The notes under the pieces are model-generated. The model saw nothing but the letters and a program-made list of their open reading frames with translations. It ran no database searches and was not told the DNA's origin. Positions 39,831-49,409 of a stretch of 64,000 nucleotides of DNA are shown here, one piece after another. Position numbers and translations under genes: made by a program. How positions within the stretch are numbered: the stretch's first letter is position 1; each line of letters starts with the position of its first letter. Source of the DNA: Nocardioides sp. BGMRC 2183 (GTDB lineage Bacteria > Actinomycetota > Actinomycetes > Propionibacteriales > Nocardioidaceae); assembly GCA_008123405.1 (NCBI GenBank), contig VSSA01000002.1:248001-312000 (forward strand). The letters are read 5' to 3'.

Positions 39831-42800
39831 ACAGCAACGTGAACACCTCCGGACGCGCTCGTGCGCGCGTCGGCCGGGTCGGCGTCGTACTCGGTGCCGC
39901 GCTGGCGATGTGCGCTCCGGTCGTGGTCGTGGGTCCCTATGAGAGCGCCGTCGGCTCGGTGAGCGCGGCCGCGGCCGAGGAGTGCGAACCGATCGGGGAG
40001 ACCACGCTGAACGGTGGGTGCGAGGTGGCCCTGGAGCCGACCCCGCTGCCGCAACGTCGCCTGGTGGGTGAGTACGAGATCGGACTCCTCACCCGGGACG
40101 GTAGCCCCCGCTCGAGCCTGGCCGAGTTCGCGGCCGGTGGCATCGAGGGCTCCTGTGACCCGGCGACCGAGGCCTGCTCGACCACCGACGAACTCGGGCT
40201 CCTCGACGATCCCCGGGACCCGGACGCCTCGATGCCGAGGGTCAGCGTGCCGGAGGACACCTTCGGCGATCCGGACGGAGACAGCGCGACCAGCGCGGTC
40301 GATCTCGACGGCGACGGACGCCAGGAGGTGGTGCAAGCCTCTCGGTGCACCACCACGCCGGACCTGTGCCTTTCGCTGTTCACGCCCGGCGACCGCACGC
40401 CTGGTAGCGCGGGATACCGCGAACCCCAGTCCACCGGTCTGCGGACCGACCCGTCCTCGATCGGCCGCATCCGACTGGCCTCCGGACCGATCGCCCTCGC
40501 ATCGGCGACCGTGACCGGCGCCAGGTTCGCTGTCGACGAAGCGCAGGAGACCACCACCGCGACCTTCACCACGACGGGTCGTCACGGCTTCGGTGTCGGC
40601 GACCCGGTGCGGCTCGGCAACGACCCCTCCCTGCAGGAGACGATGTGCGTCGACTCGCCGCTGTCGACCAGCGGGGTGCAGTGCCTGGGTGAGGATCTAC
40701 TGACCTACCGACCGATCACTGCGGTCACCCCGACGTCGTTCTCCGTGGACCTCGGGGTGCTCGTGGTCGCCGCGCGCGGCGTCGGTCATCCCGTCGTACC
40801 GGATGCATGGCGGGCCGCCTGCGCCGCGTGCGGGGTGTCGGCGGAGTCGATCTCCAGCGGTGTGGTGGTCGCCTGGACGGGCCCGACGATGACCCTGAAC
40901 GTCGCGACCTTCGCGGCGGCGCCGGGTGCCTCGAGGCCGTTCCGGCTCCTGGACACCCGCGCCCTCGGCAAGCTCCATGACGGCCAGGACGCGTCCACCC
41001 GCGAGGCGATTGCGGTCGCGGTGGACGACTTCCGGTCCGGCGGCGCGGACGAGATCGCCGTCGCCTGGGCGGGCACCTGCGCAGAAGCAGCATGCCCGCG
41101 GCTCAGCTTCCTCGCGATGGACGACGGCCGACGCCTGGGGCTGGAGTCGACGCCGGACTGGGGAACCGCGGAGGGCTGCGTCGGTGAGGACGAGCCGGTC
41201 GCGCTGAGTGGCGGAGCACCGACGTCGATCTCGCTGGCATCGGGACACTTCCGCTCCGGACGGGCGACCACCGACGGCGCGGACCTCGCGATCGGCTGGG
41301 CCTCCGCCTCCGATACCGGGGTGGACCACCTCCTGCAGACCTTCGACGTCACCGACGATCTCACGCTCGCTGCGACGCGCCCCCTGGACGCGAGTGCGGC
41401 CGACGCCGACAGCCCGCACTGCGCGACGCTGCTCAGCCGCGACGAGTCGGGCGGAGTCGAGGCGCAGCGCTCGCAGGTCGAGATCGCCGCAGCCGACCTC
41501 GACGGCACCGAGGGCGATGAGCTCGTCGTGGCCCAGACGCACCCGGTTGCCGACAGTGCGAGCTCGGACGCGGACGTCGCACCGATCAGCGTAGGGCTCT
41601 GGTCCCAGGGCGAGGACGGCGGCGACGGGCCAGGATGGCGGCCGCAGAGCCGGTGGCAGGCGCCTGTCGAAGGGTGGACGCAGCCGATCGACAGCTCCGG
41701 ACCCGACACCACGGTGCCCACCGGCTATCGCGCGGTCGGCGGTGGTGGCGCCGGACAGATCTCGATCGAGACCGGTCGCATCGCCCGACGTCAGACCGAC
41801 GCCACCCAGGAGGCGGCATGGCCGCAGGCGATCAACCCCGACGTGCTGGTGGCGTGGACCTGCCGCGGCACCATGACCTGCGGCGATCCGCGCAGCAGCG
41901 CCGACACGGCGGTCGCCGTGGACGCACTCGCCGTCGCCGTCGGCGAGGCCGGCGCTCTCTCCTTCGAGCGTGGCAGCACACGCACGGCGTCGGTCCGCCC
42001 GGCCGACGTTCCGCCACCGGGTGGCTACGACGCCGGTGCGAGCGACCGTACCTTCGTGCAGCTGGCCACCGCCGACCTCGACGGTGACAGCTCCACCCTC
42101 GGCGACCCGGTCCGCTCCTACGCGGTCGGTGAGGTGCAGCCGATGATGGTGATGCGCGCCCCGCCGGTGGAGTTCCTCGCCGCGGACGGGTCACATCCGG
42201 CCTACGACACCGACGGGTGGATCTCGTCGGCCGAGATCTACGACCTGTCGAGCTGCTATGCGGCCAACGGCGCCGACACCGACAACGGCGAGTGCCCGAT
42301 GCGTACGACGTACACGACCGAGGGCGGCAGCGAGACGAGTCTCGCGGTCGCGGTGCAGAGCACGTGGGGACTGGACACCGCGCTGAAGGGTGGGCTCGCC
42401 AGCGGCGCTCACGACGACGGAGGTGACTGCATGGATCCGGTCTGCTGGGAGACGACGCTGGAGCTCGCCTATGCCCACCGTGAGGAGCAGCAGACCGAGG
42501 ACCAGCGCACCCGGACCTTCCGCTACACCACCGAACAGGTGGCCGCGCCGATGCAGGACCGGGCGTTCGTCGCCACCTCCGACATCGAGGTCAACCAGGT
42601 GCCGGTCTACTACGGCACCTTCTCCGGCGGCACGCTGCCCGCCGAGCCCGATCTGTGGACCTATTCGGCCACGCCGCTGGACACCGTCTTCTCGTGGATC
42701 TCGGTCAACGATCCGCAGTACGGCTCGGTCTTCGCCGGCCCGACACCCGGCAACGTGTTGTCCTATCCGGCCACCGGTTCCCAGGTGGAGACGCATCGCC

Positions 42801-44794
42801 AGAGCGTCGCGTCGATCCGTCGGGAGGGCGCGAACCGCCTCGCCGTCACCACGACCTCCAACCACGGCTATCTCTGCGCTCTTCAGGGCGGCCAGGTCAC
42901 CACCGCGTTCCCGTCACCGGTCGACGCGCAGTGCGCCGGGCAGCAGGAGCCAGTGCGGATCCGCGGTGCCGGGAGCTTCGACGGCACCGGATACGTCGTC
43001 TCCGCGGTGCGGTCGCCGACCGAGATTCTGTTGCAACGGATCGGATCCCAGGTCCCGGTCGCCTCCGACCCGTGCGACGAGGGTGAGTGCACCATCAGTC
43101 GTCAGCCCAGCGCACTGCCGGTGCAGACCCAGGAGGTCGGGCCCGGCTCCGGGGGGAGCACCAGCTTCACCTTCGGGCAGGTCGATGGCTACGAGGAGCG
43201 TTATGCGGTCTCCAACGGGGCCAGCGCCGAGCTCGCGACCAGCGGTGAGGTGGCCGGAGACATCTCGGTCCTCTGGGAAGCCCATGTGAAGGGCGAGTTC
43301 GAGCAGAACAACCAGTCGATGCTGAGCATGGTGCTCGAGTCCGCGACGACCTGGTCGTTCGAGTACGGCAGCGCCAGCCGTCCGGGGAGCTATCGGGTGA
43401 CGCCCTTCCTCGCCGACGACCCGAAGTCGGGGGCCTTGGCGCTGACCTGGACGGCGTCGCCGGTGGGTGCGAGCGGCCTGTGGGGCAACCCGGTCTTCGG
43501 GTACGGCGCCGTCGGCGACCCCGATCTCCCAGCTCGGCCCGACGCGGCCTTCTCCCTCCCGTTGCTCTTGGAGCCGTACCGGACCCACACCGGACTCGAC
43601 GACAACCTCGACGTCATCCTCTCCTCGCCGGACTTTGCGACCTGGACCTGTGCGGAGGACGGCGTGTGCCGACCGCCGGACGCCCTTCCCGTCGGGCAGC
43701 CGCTCCAGATCAACGCGACCGTGCACAACTATGCGCTCAATCCGCTGCCCGCAAGCGTCTCGCGACCACTGGTCGTTCGGTTCTACCTGGGCGACCCTGC
43801 ACGCGGGGGCTATGTGATCGCCGAGTCCAAGGTGACGCAGACGATCGAGAGCAGGGAGGACGCCCTCGTCTCCGCCCGGTGGACACCGCCGGCGAACTTC
43901 GCAGGTCAGCCCGGGCAGCCGATCTATGCAGTCATCGACCCGAACGACACGTTCGAGGAGGTCTTCGACTGGGAGTCCCCGGTCGTGCTGACCGACCGGT
44001 CCCTGGCCGGCGCGGTGACGTCGGCGCTCTCGCGCACCGTCGACGGGGAGTCGGTGTCGGTGGTGCGGACCGCTGTCGACCACGGTTTGAGCGTGGGGGA
44101 CCCGGTGACCGTCCGGGGAGTGCCCGGCTACCGGGCGAGTGACGAACAGGTCCTGGCGGTCACGCCGACCACCTTCACCGTCGCGTCCTCAGGGCACCGG
44201 AAGCCGTCGAGCCGCAAAGGTCGGTGGGTGTCGAACCAGGAGGAGAGCTGCTCGTCGAACAACCCCTGGTACGGCAACTCGACGCTGGACTACTACACCT
44301 TCGGCGACGCCGAGGAGTTCCAGTCCCGGTGCCCGACCACGAACAACCAGGCGTACTTCCTCACGCCCCGCATCGAAGGCAATCGCGGTGCCGTCCCGCG
44401 CAGCACGCTGAATGTGCGTGACTCCGGGGTGCGGGTGACGAAGGATCGGCGCGCGGTCGCCATCGACGTACGGTCGGGGACACGGCTCCTCGGCGAGCGG
44501 ATCGAGGCCCGGGTCTGGATCTGCACCTCGCCCCACCGCTCGTGCTCACCGCAGCTCGCCGGATCGTCGGGCGGCTACCAGCGACGCCTGACGCTCAGCG
44601 TCGGGGCCGGAGGCTCCCGGACGGTCCGGGTGCCGTTGGAGCGGACGCGGCTGAAGAAGGGGCGTCACTATCGGATCGCTGTGCAGATCGTCCCGGTGAC
44701 GACCTGGGAGCGTCCGCCCGGTCCTGGCCTGCACGCCGCGGCCATGGGTGGACTCGCTGACAATCAGACGATCGCGTGGGTGCGGGTGAGATAG
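39827..44794 (+). CDS. Giant secreted protein with FG-GAP/VCBS-like repeats
   Basis: A 1655-aa exported protein; signal peptide ends near residue 50 (SAAAAEE). Several FG-GAP-like units carry calcium-type loops (VDLDGDGRQEVVQAS near 160, GADEIAVAW near 406, DLDGTEGDELVVAQ near 560, TADLDGDSSTLGD near 750). The centre contains a long beta-rich region of unknown type (FSWISVNDPQYGSVFAGPTPGNVLSYPATGSQ near 965). Near residue 1300 is a CARDB-like module (LQINATVHNYALNPLPASVSRPLVVRFYLGDP). GTG 39827 overlaps the preceding stop (GTGA). With its two upstream partners it probably forms an extracellular complex or matrix. No enzyme motif is visible. Confidence 0.8.
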   Translation: MNSNVNTSGRARARVGRVGVVLGAALAMCAPVVVVGPYESAVGSVSAAAAEECEPIGETTLNGGCEVALEPTPLPQRRLVGEYEIGLLTRDGSPRSSLAEFAAGGIEGSCDPATEACSTTDELGLLDDPRDPDASMPRVSVPEDTFGDPDGDSATSAVDLDGDGRQEVVQASRCTTTPDLCLSLFTPGDRTPGSAGYREPQSTGLRTDPSSIGRIRLASGPIALASATVTGARFAVDEAQETTTATFTTTGRHGFGVGDPVRLGNDPSLQETMCVDSPLSTSGVQCLGEDLLTYRPITAVTPTSFSVDLGVLVVAARGVGHPVVPDAWRAACAACGVSAESISSGVVVAWTGPTMTLNVATFAAAPGASRPFRLLDTRALGKLHDGQDASTREAIAVAVDDFRSGGADEIAVAWAGTCAEAACPRLSFLAMDDGRRLGLESTPDWGTAEGCVGEDEPVALSGGAPTSISLASGHFRSGRATTDGADLAIGWASASDTGVDHLLQTFDVTDDLTLAATRPLDASAADADSPHCATLLSRDESGGVEAQRSQVEIAAADLDGTEGDELVVAQTHPVADSASSDADVAPISVGLWSQGEDGGDGPGWRPQSRWQAPVEGWTQPIDSSGPDTTVPTGYRAVGGGGAGQISIETGRIARRQTDATQEAAWPQAINPDVLVAWTCRGTMTCGDPRSSADTAVAVDALAVAVGEAGALSFERGSTRTASVRPADVPPPGGYDAGASDRTFVQLATADLDGDSSTLGDPVRSYAVGEVQPMMVMRAPPVEFLAADGSHPAYDTDGWISSAEIYDLSSCYAANGADTDNGECPMRTTYTTEGGSETSLAVAVQSTWGLDTALKGGLASGAHDDGGDCMDPVCWETTLELAYAHREEQQTEDQRTRTFRYTTEQVAAPMQDRAFVATSDIEVNQVPVYYGTFSGGTLPAEPDLWTYSATPLDTVFSWISVNDPQYGSVFAGPTPGNVLSYPATGSQVETHRQSVASIRREGANRLAVTTTSNHGYLCALQGGQVTTAFPSPVDAQCAGQQEPVRIRGAGSFDGTGYVVSAVRSPTEILLQRIGSQVPVASDPCDEGECTISRQPSALPVQTQEVGPGSGGSTSFTFGQVDGYEERYAVSNGASAELATSGEVAGDISVLWEAHVKGEFEQNNQSMLSMVLESATTWSFEYGSASRPGSYRVTPFLADDPKSGALALTWTASPVGASGLWGNPVFGYGAVGDPDLPARPDAAFSLPLLLEPYRTHTGLDDNLDVILSSPDFATWTCAEDGVCRPPDALPVGQPLQINATVHNYALNPLPASVSRPLVVRFYLGDPARGGYVIAESKVTQTIESREDALVSARWTPPANFAGQPGQPIYAVIDPNDTFEEVFDWESPVVLTDRSLAGAVTSALSRTVDGESVSVVRTAVDHGLSVGDPVTVRGVPGYRASDEQVLAVTPTTFTVASSGHRKPSSRKGRWVSNQEESCSSNNPWYGNSTLDYYTFGDAEEFQSRCPTTNNQAYFLTPRIEGNRGAVPRSTLNVRDSGVRVTKDRRAVAIDVRSGTRLLGERIEARVWICTSPHRSCSPQLAGSSGGYQRRLTLSVGAGGSRTVRVPLERTRLKKGRHYRIAVQIVPVTTWERPPGPGLHAAAMGGLADNQTIAWVRVR

Positions 44795-44811
44795 GCGGCC
44801 GTCGGGATGTG

Positions 44812-46425
44812 TCACCCCGCGTCGCAGAACCCGCCTGCGGCGCTCTTCAAGCGGGTCTTCGACACCGGCGACCGCCCGGTGTCACCGGGGTAGGCACGCA
44901 CCCAGTCGGAGTAGAACTTGGTCGTGTTGTGCTCGCCGGTGCCGCCCTCCATGCTGTAACGGATCGCCAGCGGCTGGTTCTTCAACCCCTTGGTCGTCTT
45001 CATCGTCGCCACGGGCTGGCTGTTGAGGAACCAGGTGATCCGGCTCTTGCGTACTTCGGCGGCGAGCAGCGGACCCATCGAGGACCAGCCCTTGATCGTC
45101 TTCGAGCGCTTCCAGTAGCGACCGTCGCGGGCCAGGCCGTAGGTCACCGTGTTGCTGTGCGCCTTCCAGGAGCCGAGCACGATCGCGTCGGTGTCGCAGG
45201 CATCGCCGGTGACTCCGTTGGGCAGCAGCTCGACCTTGATCGTGTAGTCCTGCGCACGCTTCTCCAGGTTGGTCCATCGCACCCGGGTCTCCCAGCGGCC
45301 GTAGCGCATCGCGTTGTTGCGGAGGGTGGCGCGCGTCGTACCGGAGTCGTCGGTGCCGGCGCGGCCGTTGATCGAGCTGAACAGGGCGAGCCCGCCGTTG
45401 TGCGTGGCGGCGCGACCGGTGCCGTCGGTGAACGGCACCCAGTAGCCGCGCTTGGACGAGCCGTCCTTGGGCGGGGAGTTGTAGTCCTCGCCCCACTCCC
45501 AGCCGTAGTCGAAGACCGGGCGGTACCAGCCGAACCGTCCCCGTGCGGTCTGCTTCGGCGGTCGGCCCGGGCCGTTGCCACCGGTCTGCGGCGGCAGCTT
45601 CTCCGGGAACCGGTAGGCCACCGGGTTGCTGCCGGCTGGCTGCACCTGGAGCGTCAGCGGGAACGACTGCCGCCAGCCGATGCGGTTGCGGCCGGTGTAG
45701 ATCCGTTCCTGGCGGACCTGGTAGCGCACGTTGCCGGCTGCCTGCTCCTCGACCGGGAAGTAGCCGAACCCCTCGCCGTCGACCTGCGTGGTACCGATCG
45801 TCTGCCACCGCTCCCCGCTGACCTGGCGCTGCAGGGTGAGGGTGCGGCCCTTGAAGATCGGGAGGTTCTGCAGTCCGGTGATGCCGACCCGGATCGGGGT
45901 GGTGTCGACCACGACGGTGAACCGCTCGCCGGCCACCGGATGGATCGCGTTCGCCTCGCCGGGCCGCTGCGCGGACTCGGTCGCCCAGATGGAGAGCTCC
46001 TGCGGCGGCGCGTCCATCTCCCTGCCGACGGTCCGCCAGCCGCCCGCGCCGGCCACCCGGTAGGTGATCCCGAACATGCTCGGTGCGGGTGCGACCAGGC
46101 GGAAGCTGCCGTTCTTCTTGGTCCGTCCTCGCGCACCGGGGACCGTGCCCCAGTTGTCGCCCGGGCGCCCCATGTGGAACTGGACGTGGATCTTGCGCTT
46201 GCCCTTGGCCGGCAGCTTCCCGGTGAGGGTGAGCGCCTGCCCGGCGACGTACTTCTTGGCTGGGGTGACCTTCAGCGTGCCCTTCGGTTTCGCTCGGGTC
46301 TGCGCCTGAGCCTCGGCTCGGTCGTCGGGTCCTGCCTGCGCCGGCGTGAGGTGGTACGACGCCAGGCCGGCGAGGACCAGAGCGAGCACGCTCAGCAGTG
46401 CGAACAGTCGGTTCCGCGTCTTCAT
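44812..46425 (-). CDS. Secreted protein with GH16-like (concanavalin-fold) C-terminal domain
   Basis: A 537-aa exported protein. The signal peptide ends near AQA (residue 31). The N-terminal ~250 residues hold two beta-sandwich modules (VAGQALTLTGKLPAKGKRKIHVQF and FKGRTLTLQRQVSGERWQTIGTTQVDGEG). Residues ~290-525 resemble a GH16-type lectin fold (FDYGWEWGEDYNSPP, MRYGRWETRVRWT, ITWFLNSQPVATMKTTKG). The ExDxxE catalytic strand of true GH16 enzymes is not visible where expected (CDTDAIVLGSW), so it may bind rather than cut glycan. A Gly-rich Shine-Dalgarno (GGGGGAAGCG) precedes the ATG. It converges on the FG-GAP gene. Confidence 0.72.
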   Translation of the reverse strand: MKTRNRLFALLSVLALVLAGLASYHLTPAQAGPDDRAEAQAQTRAKPKGTLKVTPAKKYVAGQALTLTGKLPAKGKRKIHVQFHMGRPGDNWGTVPGARGRTKKNGSFRLVAPAPSMFGITYRVAGAGGWRTVGREMDAPPQELSIWATESAQRPGEANAIHPVAGERFTVVVDTTPIRVGITGLQNLPIFKGRTLTLQRQVSGERWQTIGTTQVDGEGFGYFPVEEQAAGNVRYQVRQERIYTGRNRIGWRQSFPLTLQVQPAGSNPVAYRFPEKLPPQTGGNGPGRPPKQTARGRFGWYRPVFDYGWEWGEDYNSPPKDGSSKRGYWVPFTDGTGRAATHNGGLALFSSINGRAGTDDSGTTRATLRNNAMRYGRWETRVRWTNLEKRAQDYTIKVELLPNGVTGDACDTDAIVLGSWKAHSNTVTYGLARDGRYWKRSKTIKGWSSMGPLLAAEVRKSRITWFLNSQPVATMKTTKGLKNQPLAIRYSMEGGTGEHNTTKFYSDWVRAYPGDTGRSPVSKTRLKSAAGGFCDAG

Positions 46426-46490
46426 CGCTTCCCCCCGGGAGCTTGGAGTTCCTTCCACGCTAACCGCGGCCGGTGACCTCCGCTGAAAAA

Positions 46491-46514
46491 CCCAGCGATG
46501 GCACCTCCGCTGGG
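46491..46514. promoter_or_regulatory. Inverted repeat in divergent intergenic region
   Basis: CCCAGCG (46491-46497) and CGCTGGG (46508-46514) separated by 10 bp, between the secreted GH16-like gene and the alpha/beta hydrolase gene. Arm centres are about 17 bp apart, compatible with a dimeric regulator. Confidence 0.35.
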
Positions 46515-46562
46515 AGGCGCAGTGTTGGATGCTGTGTGTCCCGCCCTCAGCCAAGGAGAACC

Positions 46563-47384
46563 GTGCCGTCCACCCCCACCGGCATCGTGTACGACGCCAG
46601 CGCCGGCCACCCCGACACCCTTCCCGTCGTGCTGGTGCACGCCGGCGTCGCCGACCGCACCATGTGGGACCCGCAGTGGTCCTGGCTGGTCGAGCGGGGG
46701 GCCGCGGTGCGGGTGGACCTGCGCGGGTTCGGTGAGTCGGCCACCCCGACCGACCCGATCGACCACGTGGCCGATGTGCTCGGAGTCCTCGACGACGCGG
46801 GGCTGCGGGCGGCGCACTGGGTGGGGGCGTCGTTCGGCGCCGGCGTCGTCGCCGAGGTCGCGGTGGCAGCACCCGAGCGGATCGCCTCGCTGACCCTGCT
46901 CGCTCCCGGTGGCAGCCTGCTGGCGGTGCAGACCGAGGACCTCAAGGCCTTCGTCGCGGCGGAGGACGAGGCGCTCGAGGCCGGCGATCTGGACGCTGCG
47001 GTGGAGGCCAACCTGGACGCCTGGGTCGTCGGCCGTGGCCGCTCCCGTGCTGACGTCGACCCCGCACTGCTCGACCACGTCGCCCGGATGCAGCGCCGCG
47101 CGTTCGAACTGGCCGCGGAGTTCGGCGACGTCGGTGAGGTCGAGCTGGAGCCGCCCGTGCTCGAGCGGCTCGGTGAGATCGGGGCGCCGACGCTGGTCGT
47201 GACCGGCGCCCACGACCTCGAGGCCTGCCGGGACGCGGCACAGCGGCTGCTCACCGGGGTGGCCGGTGCGCGTGGCGAGCAGTGGCCGGACGCGGCGCAT
47301 CTGCCGAGCCTGGAGCTGCCCGAACGGTTCCGGGAGCTGCTGTCCGGATGGCTCGAGGAGCGGGAGGGTCGCGCCGGTCAGTGA
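46563..47384 (+). CDS. Alpha/beta hydrolase
   Basis: A 273-aa alpha/beta-fold hydrolase. VLVHAGVADRTMWDPQ forms the oxyanion region, RVDLRGFGES follows, and the nucleophile elbow GASFGAG holds the Ser near residue 95. The acid is in VVTGAHDLEA and the catalytic His in AAHLPSLELP near residue 250. Substrate unknown. The GTG start at 46563 has AAGGAG 5 nt upstream and is preferred over the longer frame from 46473. Confidence 0.88.
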   Translation: MPSTPTGIVYDASAGHPDTLPVVLVHAGVADRTMWDPQWSWLVERGAAVRVDLRGFGESATPTDPIDHVADVLGVLDDAGLRAAHWVGASFGAGVVAEVAVAAPERIASLTLLAPGGSLLAVQTEDLKAFVAAEDEALEAGDLDAAVEANLDAWVVGRGRSRADVDPALLDHVARMQRRAFELAAEFGDVGEVELEPPVLERLGEIGAPTLVVTGAHDLEACRDAAQRLLTGVAGARGEQWPDAAHLPSLELPERFRELLSGWLEEREGRAGQ

Positions 47385-47388
47385 CGGG

Positions 47389-48453
47389 TCACCGCGAGAT
47401 CACCCTGGCCTCCAACCCGAGGAATGCCGCGTAACGGTCGGCGGCCGCGTCGATCGCCTCCTGCTCCGCGGCGGTGAGGCGGCGGTGCGGGGTGAGCGCG
47501 AAGGTGACCGTCGTCGCGGTGACCGTGCGCTTCATGCCCGCCACCAGCTGCCCGTCCACCAGGGCCATGCCGAGCTCGGTCTCCCGCCCCCGCGGCACCC
47601 GACCTTCAGCGTCGATCACCATCCGGGAGTCCTGGTAGCCCCGGTACATCTCGTCGAGGAGCTGGAGCAGGTGCCCGGCCGGCTCCGCACTCGGGGGCTG
47701 TTCGCCGGGCGCGTGCCAGAAGGTCCGCCCGTCCTGCTCGAACGAGTCGAGCCGGTCCGCTGCCACTGCCAGCCCACGTCGTACATCGGTCAGGGTGAGG
47801 GTCGCCCAGTAGGAGAGATCGCGTTCCGTGGCCGGACCGTGGCCGCTGAAGTAGCGCAGCGCCAGCTCGCCCAGGGCCTCGTCCCGGTCCAGGCTCCGTG
47901 CGTGTGGCGCCCTGTCGGCCAGCAGCGCGTAGGTGTGCTCGCCCGCCCGCGGCATGCCGCTGCAGACCAGTCCCAGCATCTCCAGCCGCCCGAGCACCAG
48001 CATCAGCTGCTGTCCGGTGAGGCTCAGGCCGCGCTCCGAGAGCGCCGCACCGACCTCGGCACGCGTGGGGTGGGCAGCGGCGCGGTCGAGGAGCTGCGCC
48101 ACGGCGTCGTCGATCACCCCCTGCCGGTCCGCGAGCGGCTGCAGCTGGCGGTCGAAGACCGGAAGCACCCGAGGCGCGGTGAGGTCGAGCAGCCACCGCG
48201 CGTCCTCGGCGTGCACGTAATGCCAGGTCGGCCGCAGCACGTGAGTGCGCAGGACGCGGCCGTCGGCGAGGGCCTCGGCCAGGTCGTCGCGACGGGGAGC
48301 GGCCGTACGGGTGGCCACCGCCCACGCCGACTGCGATGGGTTCTCCGCCTGCACGGCGAGCAGCGAGCGCACCACCTGCTCGGCATCGGTGAGCGGCGCG
48401 GCGAGGTGCTGGCGGTGCAACCGCCACCGGGCGATGGCGTGGTCATCGATCAC
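47389..48453 (-). CDS. Winged-helix DNA-binding domain protein (HTH_42 type)
   Basis: A 354-aa protein of the family defined by AIARWRLHRQHLA at the start and HVLRPTWHYVHAEDARWLLDLTAPRV near residue 70, with TRAEVGAALSERGLSLTGQQLMLVLGRLEMLGLVCSG in the winged-helix part. Members of this family include DNA glycosylases of the AlkX/AlkZ type that act on crosslinks or bulky lesions. The GTG start lies 6 nt after minus-strand TAGGTT (48460-48465), so it probably has its own leaderless promoter in addition to read-through from the channel gene. Confidence 0.83.
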   Translation of the reverse strand: MIDDHAIARWRLHRQHLAAPLTDAEQVVRSLLAVQAENPSQSAWAVATRTAAPRRDDLAEALADGRVLRTHVLRPTWHYVHAEDARWLLDLTAPRVLPVFDRQLQPLADRQGVIDDAVAQLLDRAAAHPTRAEVGAALSERGLSLTGQQLMLVLGRLEMLGLVCSGMPRAGEHTYALLADRAPHARSLDRDEALGELALRYFSGHGPATERDLSYWATLTLTDVRRGLAVAADRLDSFEQDGRTFWHAPGEQPPSAEPAGHLLQLLDEMYRGYQDSRMVIDAEGRVPRGRETELGMALVDGQLVAGMKRTVTATTVTFALTPHRRLTAAEQEAIDAAADRYAAFLGLEARVISR

Positions 48454-48462
48454 GGAGCGAAC

Positions 48463-49347
48463 CTAGCGTCGGCCACCCCCGGACCCCCCGGATCCCGCGG
48501 ACCCGCTCGGTGAGAGCTCATCGATGCGCGCGTGCAGCCGCTGCAGCTCGGCGAGGATCTCGTCGGTGGCGGCGGTGGTCGCCATCGCCGCCGGGTGTCC
48601 GTGCGGCTGCGGGTGCTGCGGTGCGGTGCCGTCCTCGGAGGCGTCCACCGCCCGGTCCCGGTCGTGCAGCGTCTGCATCGTGTCCACGATGACGGCGATG
48701 AAGAGGTTCAAGATGGTGAAGGAGGAGAGCAGGATGAAGGTGACGAAGAAGGTCCACGCCCACGGATGCACCTCCATCACCGGCCGCACGATCCCCATCG
48801 ACCAGCTCTCCAGCGTCATCACCTGGAACAGCGTGTAGAGCGAGTCGCCGATGCTGCCGAACCATTCGGGGAAGGTGTCGCCGAAGAGCGAGGTCGCCAT
48901 CACCGCGGCGACGTAGAAGATCAGCGCGAGCAGGGTGCCGATCGCGCCGATCCCCGGGATCGCAGCGAGCAGCGCCTCCACGATGAACCGGAGCCGCGGC
49001 AGGACGGACACCAGCCGCAGCACCCGCAGCACCCGCAGGGCGCGCAGCACGGAGAACGGTCCGGAGGCCGGCACCAGGGCGATGCCGATGATGACGAAGT
49101 CGAAGACGTTCCACGGATCGCGGAAGAACCGCCAGCCGTGGGCGAACAGCTTCAGGCCGATCTCAGCGACGAAGACGATCAGGCACGCCGCGTCGAGCGT
49201 GTGGATCAGTCCACCGACGCGGTCCATCACCGTCGCGGAGGTCTCCAGGCCGAGGGTGACGGCGTTGACGACGATGACGGTGATGATGACCCGTTGGACG
49301 GGGGCGGACTCCACCCAGGTCCCGGCGCGCTGGCGCAGCTCGTGCAT
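48463..49347 (-). CDS. Bacterial voltage-gated sodium channel (NaChBac/NavAb type)
   Basis: A 294-aa six-helix ion channel subunit. S1-S3 span residues ~18-92. S4 has regularly spaced arginines (RALRVLRVLRLVSVLPRLR, residues 102-120). The pore helix and selectivity filter read TLESWSM (178-184), matching the NavAb filter, followed by S6 (WTFFVTFILLSSFTILNLFIAVIVDTM). A C-terminal coiled coil (EILAELQRLHARIDEL) would assemble the tetramer, and a Gly/Ser tail ends the protein. The ATG is 6 nt after CATGAT, a likely leaderless -10. The stop is 9 bp from the next gene. Confidence 0.94.
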   Translation of the reverse strand: MHELRQRAGTWVESAPVQRVIITVIVVNAVTLGLETSATVMDRVGGLIHTLDAACLIVFVAEIGLKLFAHGWRFFRDPWNVFDFVIIGIALVPASGPFSVLRALRVLRVLRLVSVLPRLRFIVEALLAAIPGIGAIGTLLALIFYVAAVMATSLFGDTFPEWFGSIGDSLYTLFQVMTLESWSMGIVRPVMEVHPWAWTFFVTFILLSSFTILNLFIAVIVDTMQTLHDRDRAVDASEDGTAPQHPQPHGHPAAMATTAATDEILAELQRLHARIDELSPSGSAGSGGSGGGRR

Positions 49348-49409
49348 GTGCAGATCATGCCGGTCCGACGGCGCCTGAAACTCGCTGGCCGTCGCCGCAG
49401 GGCGGCGGG

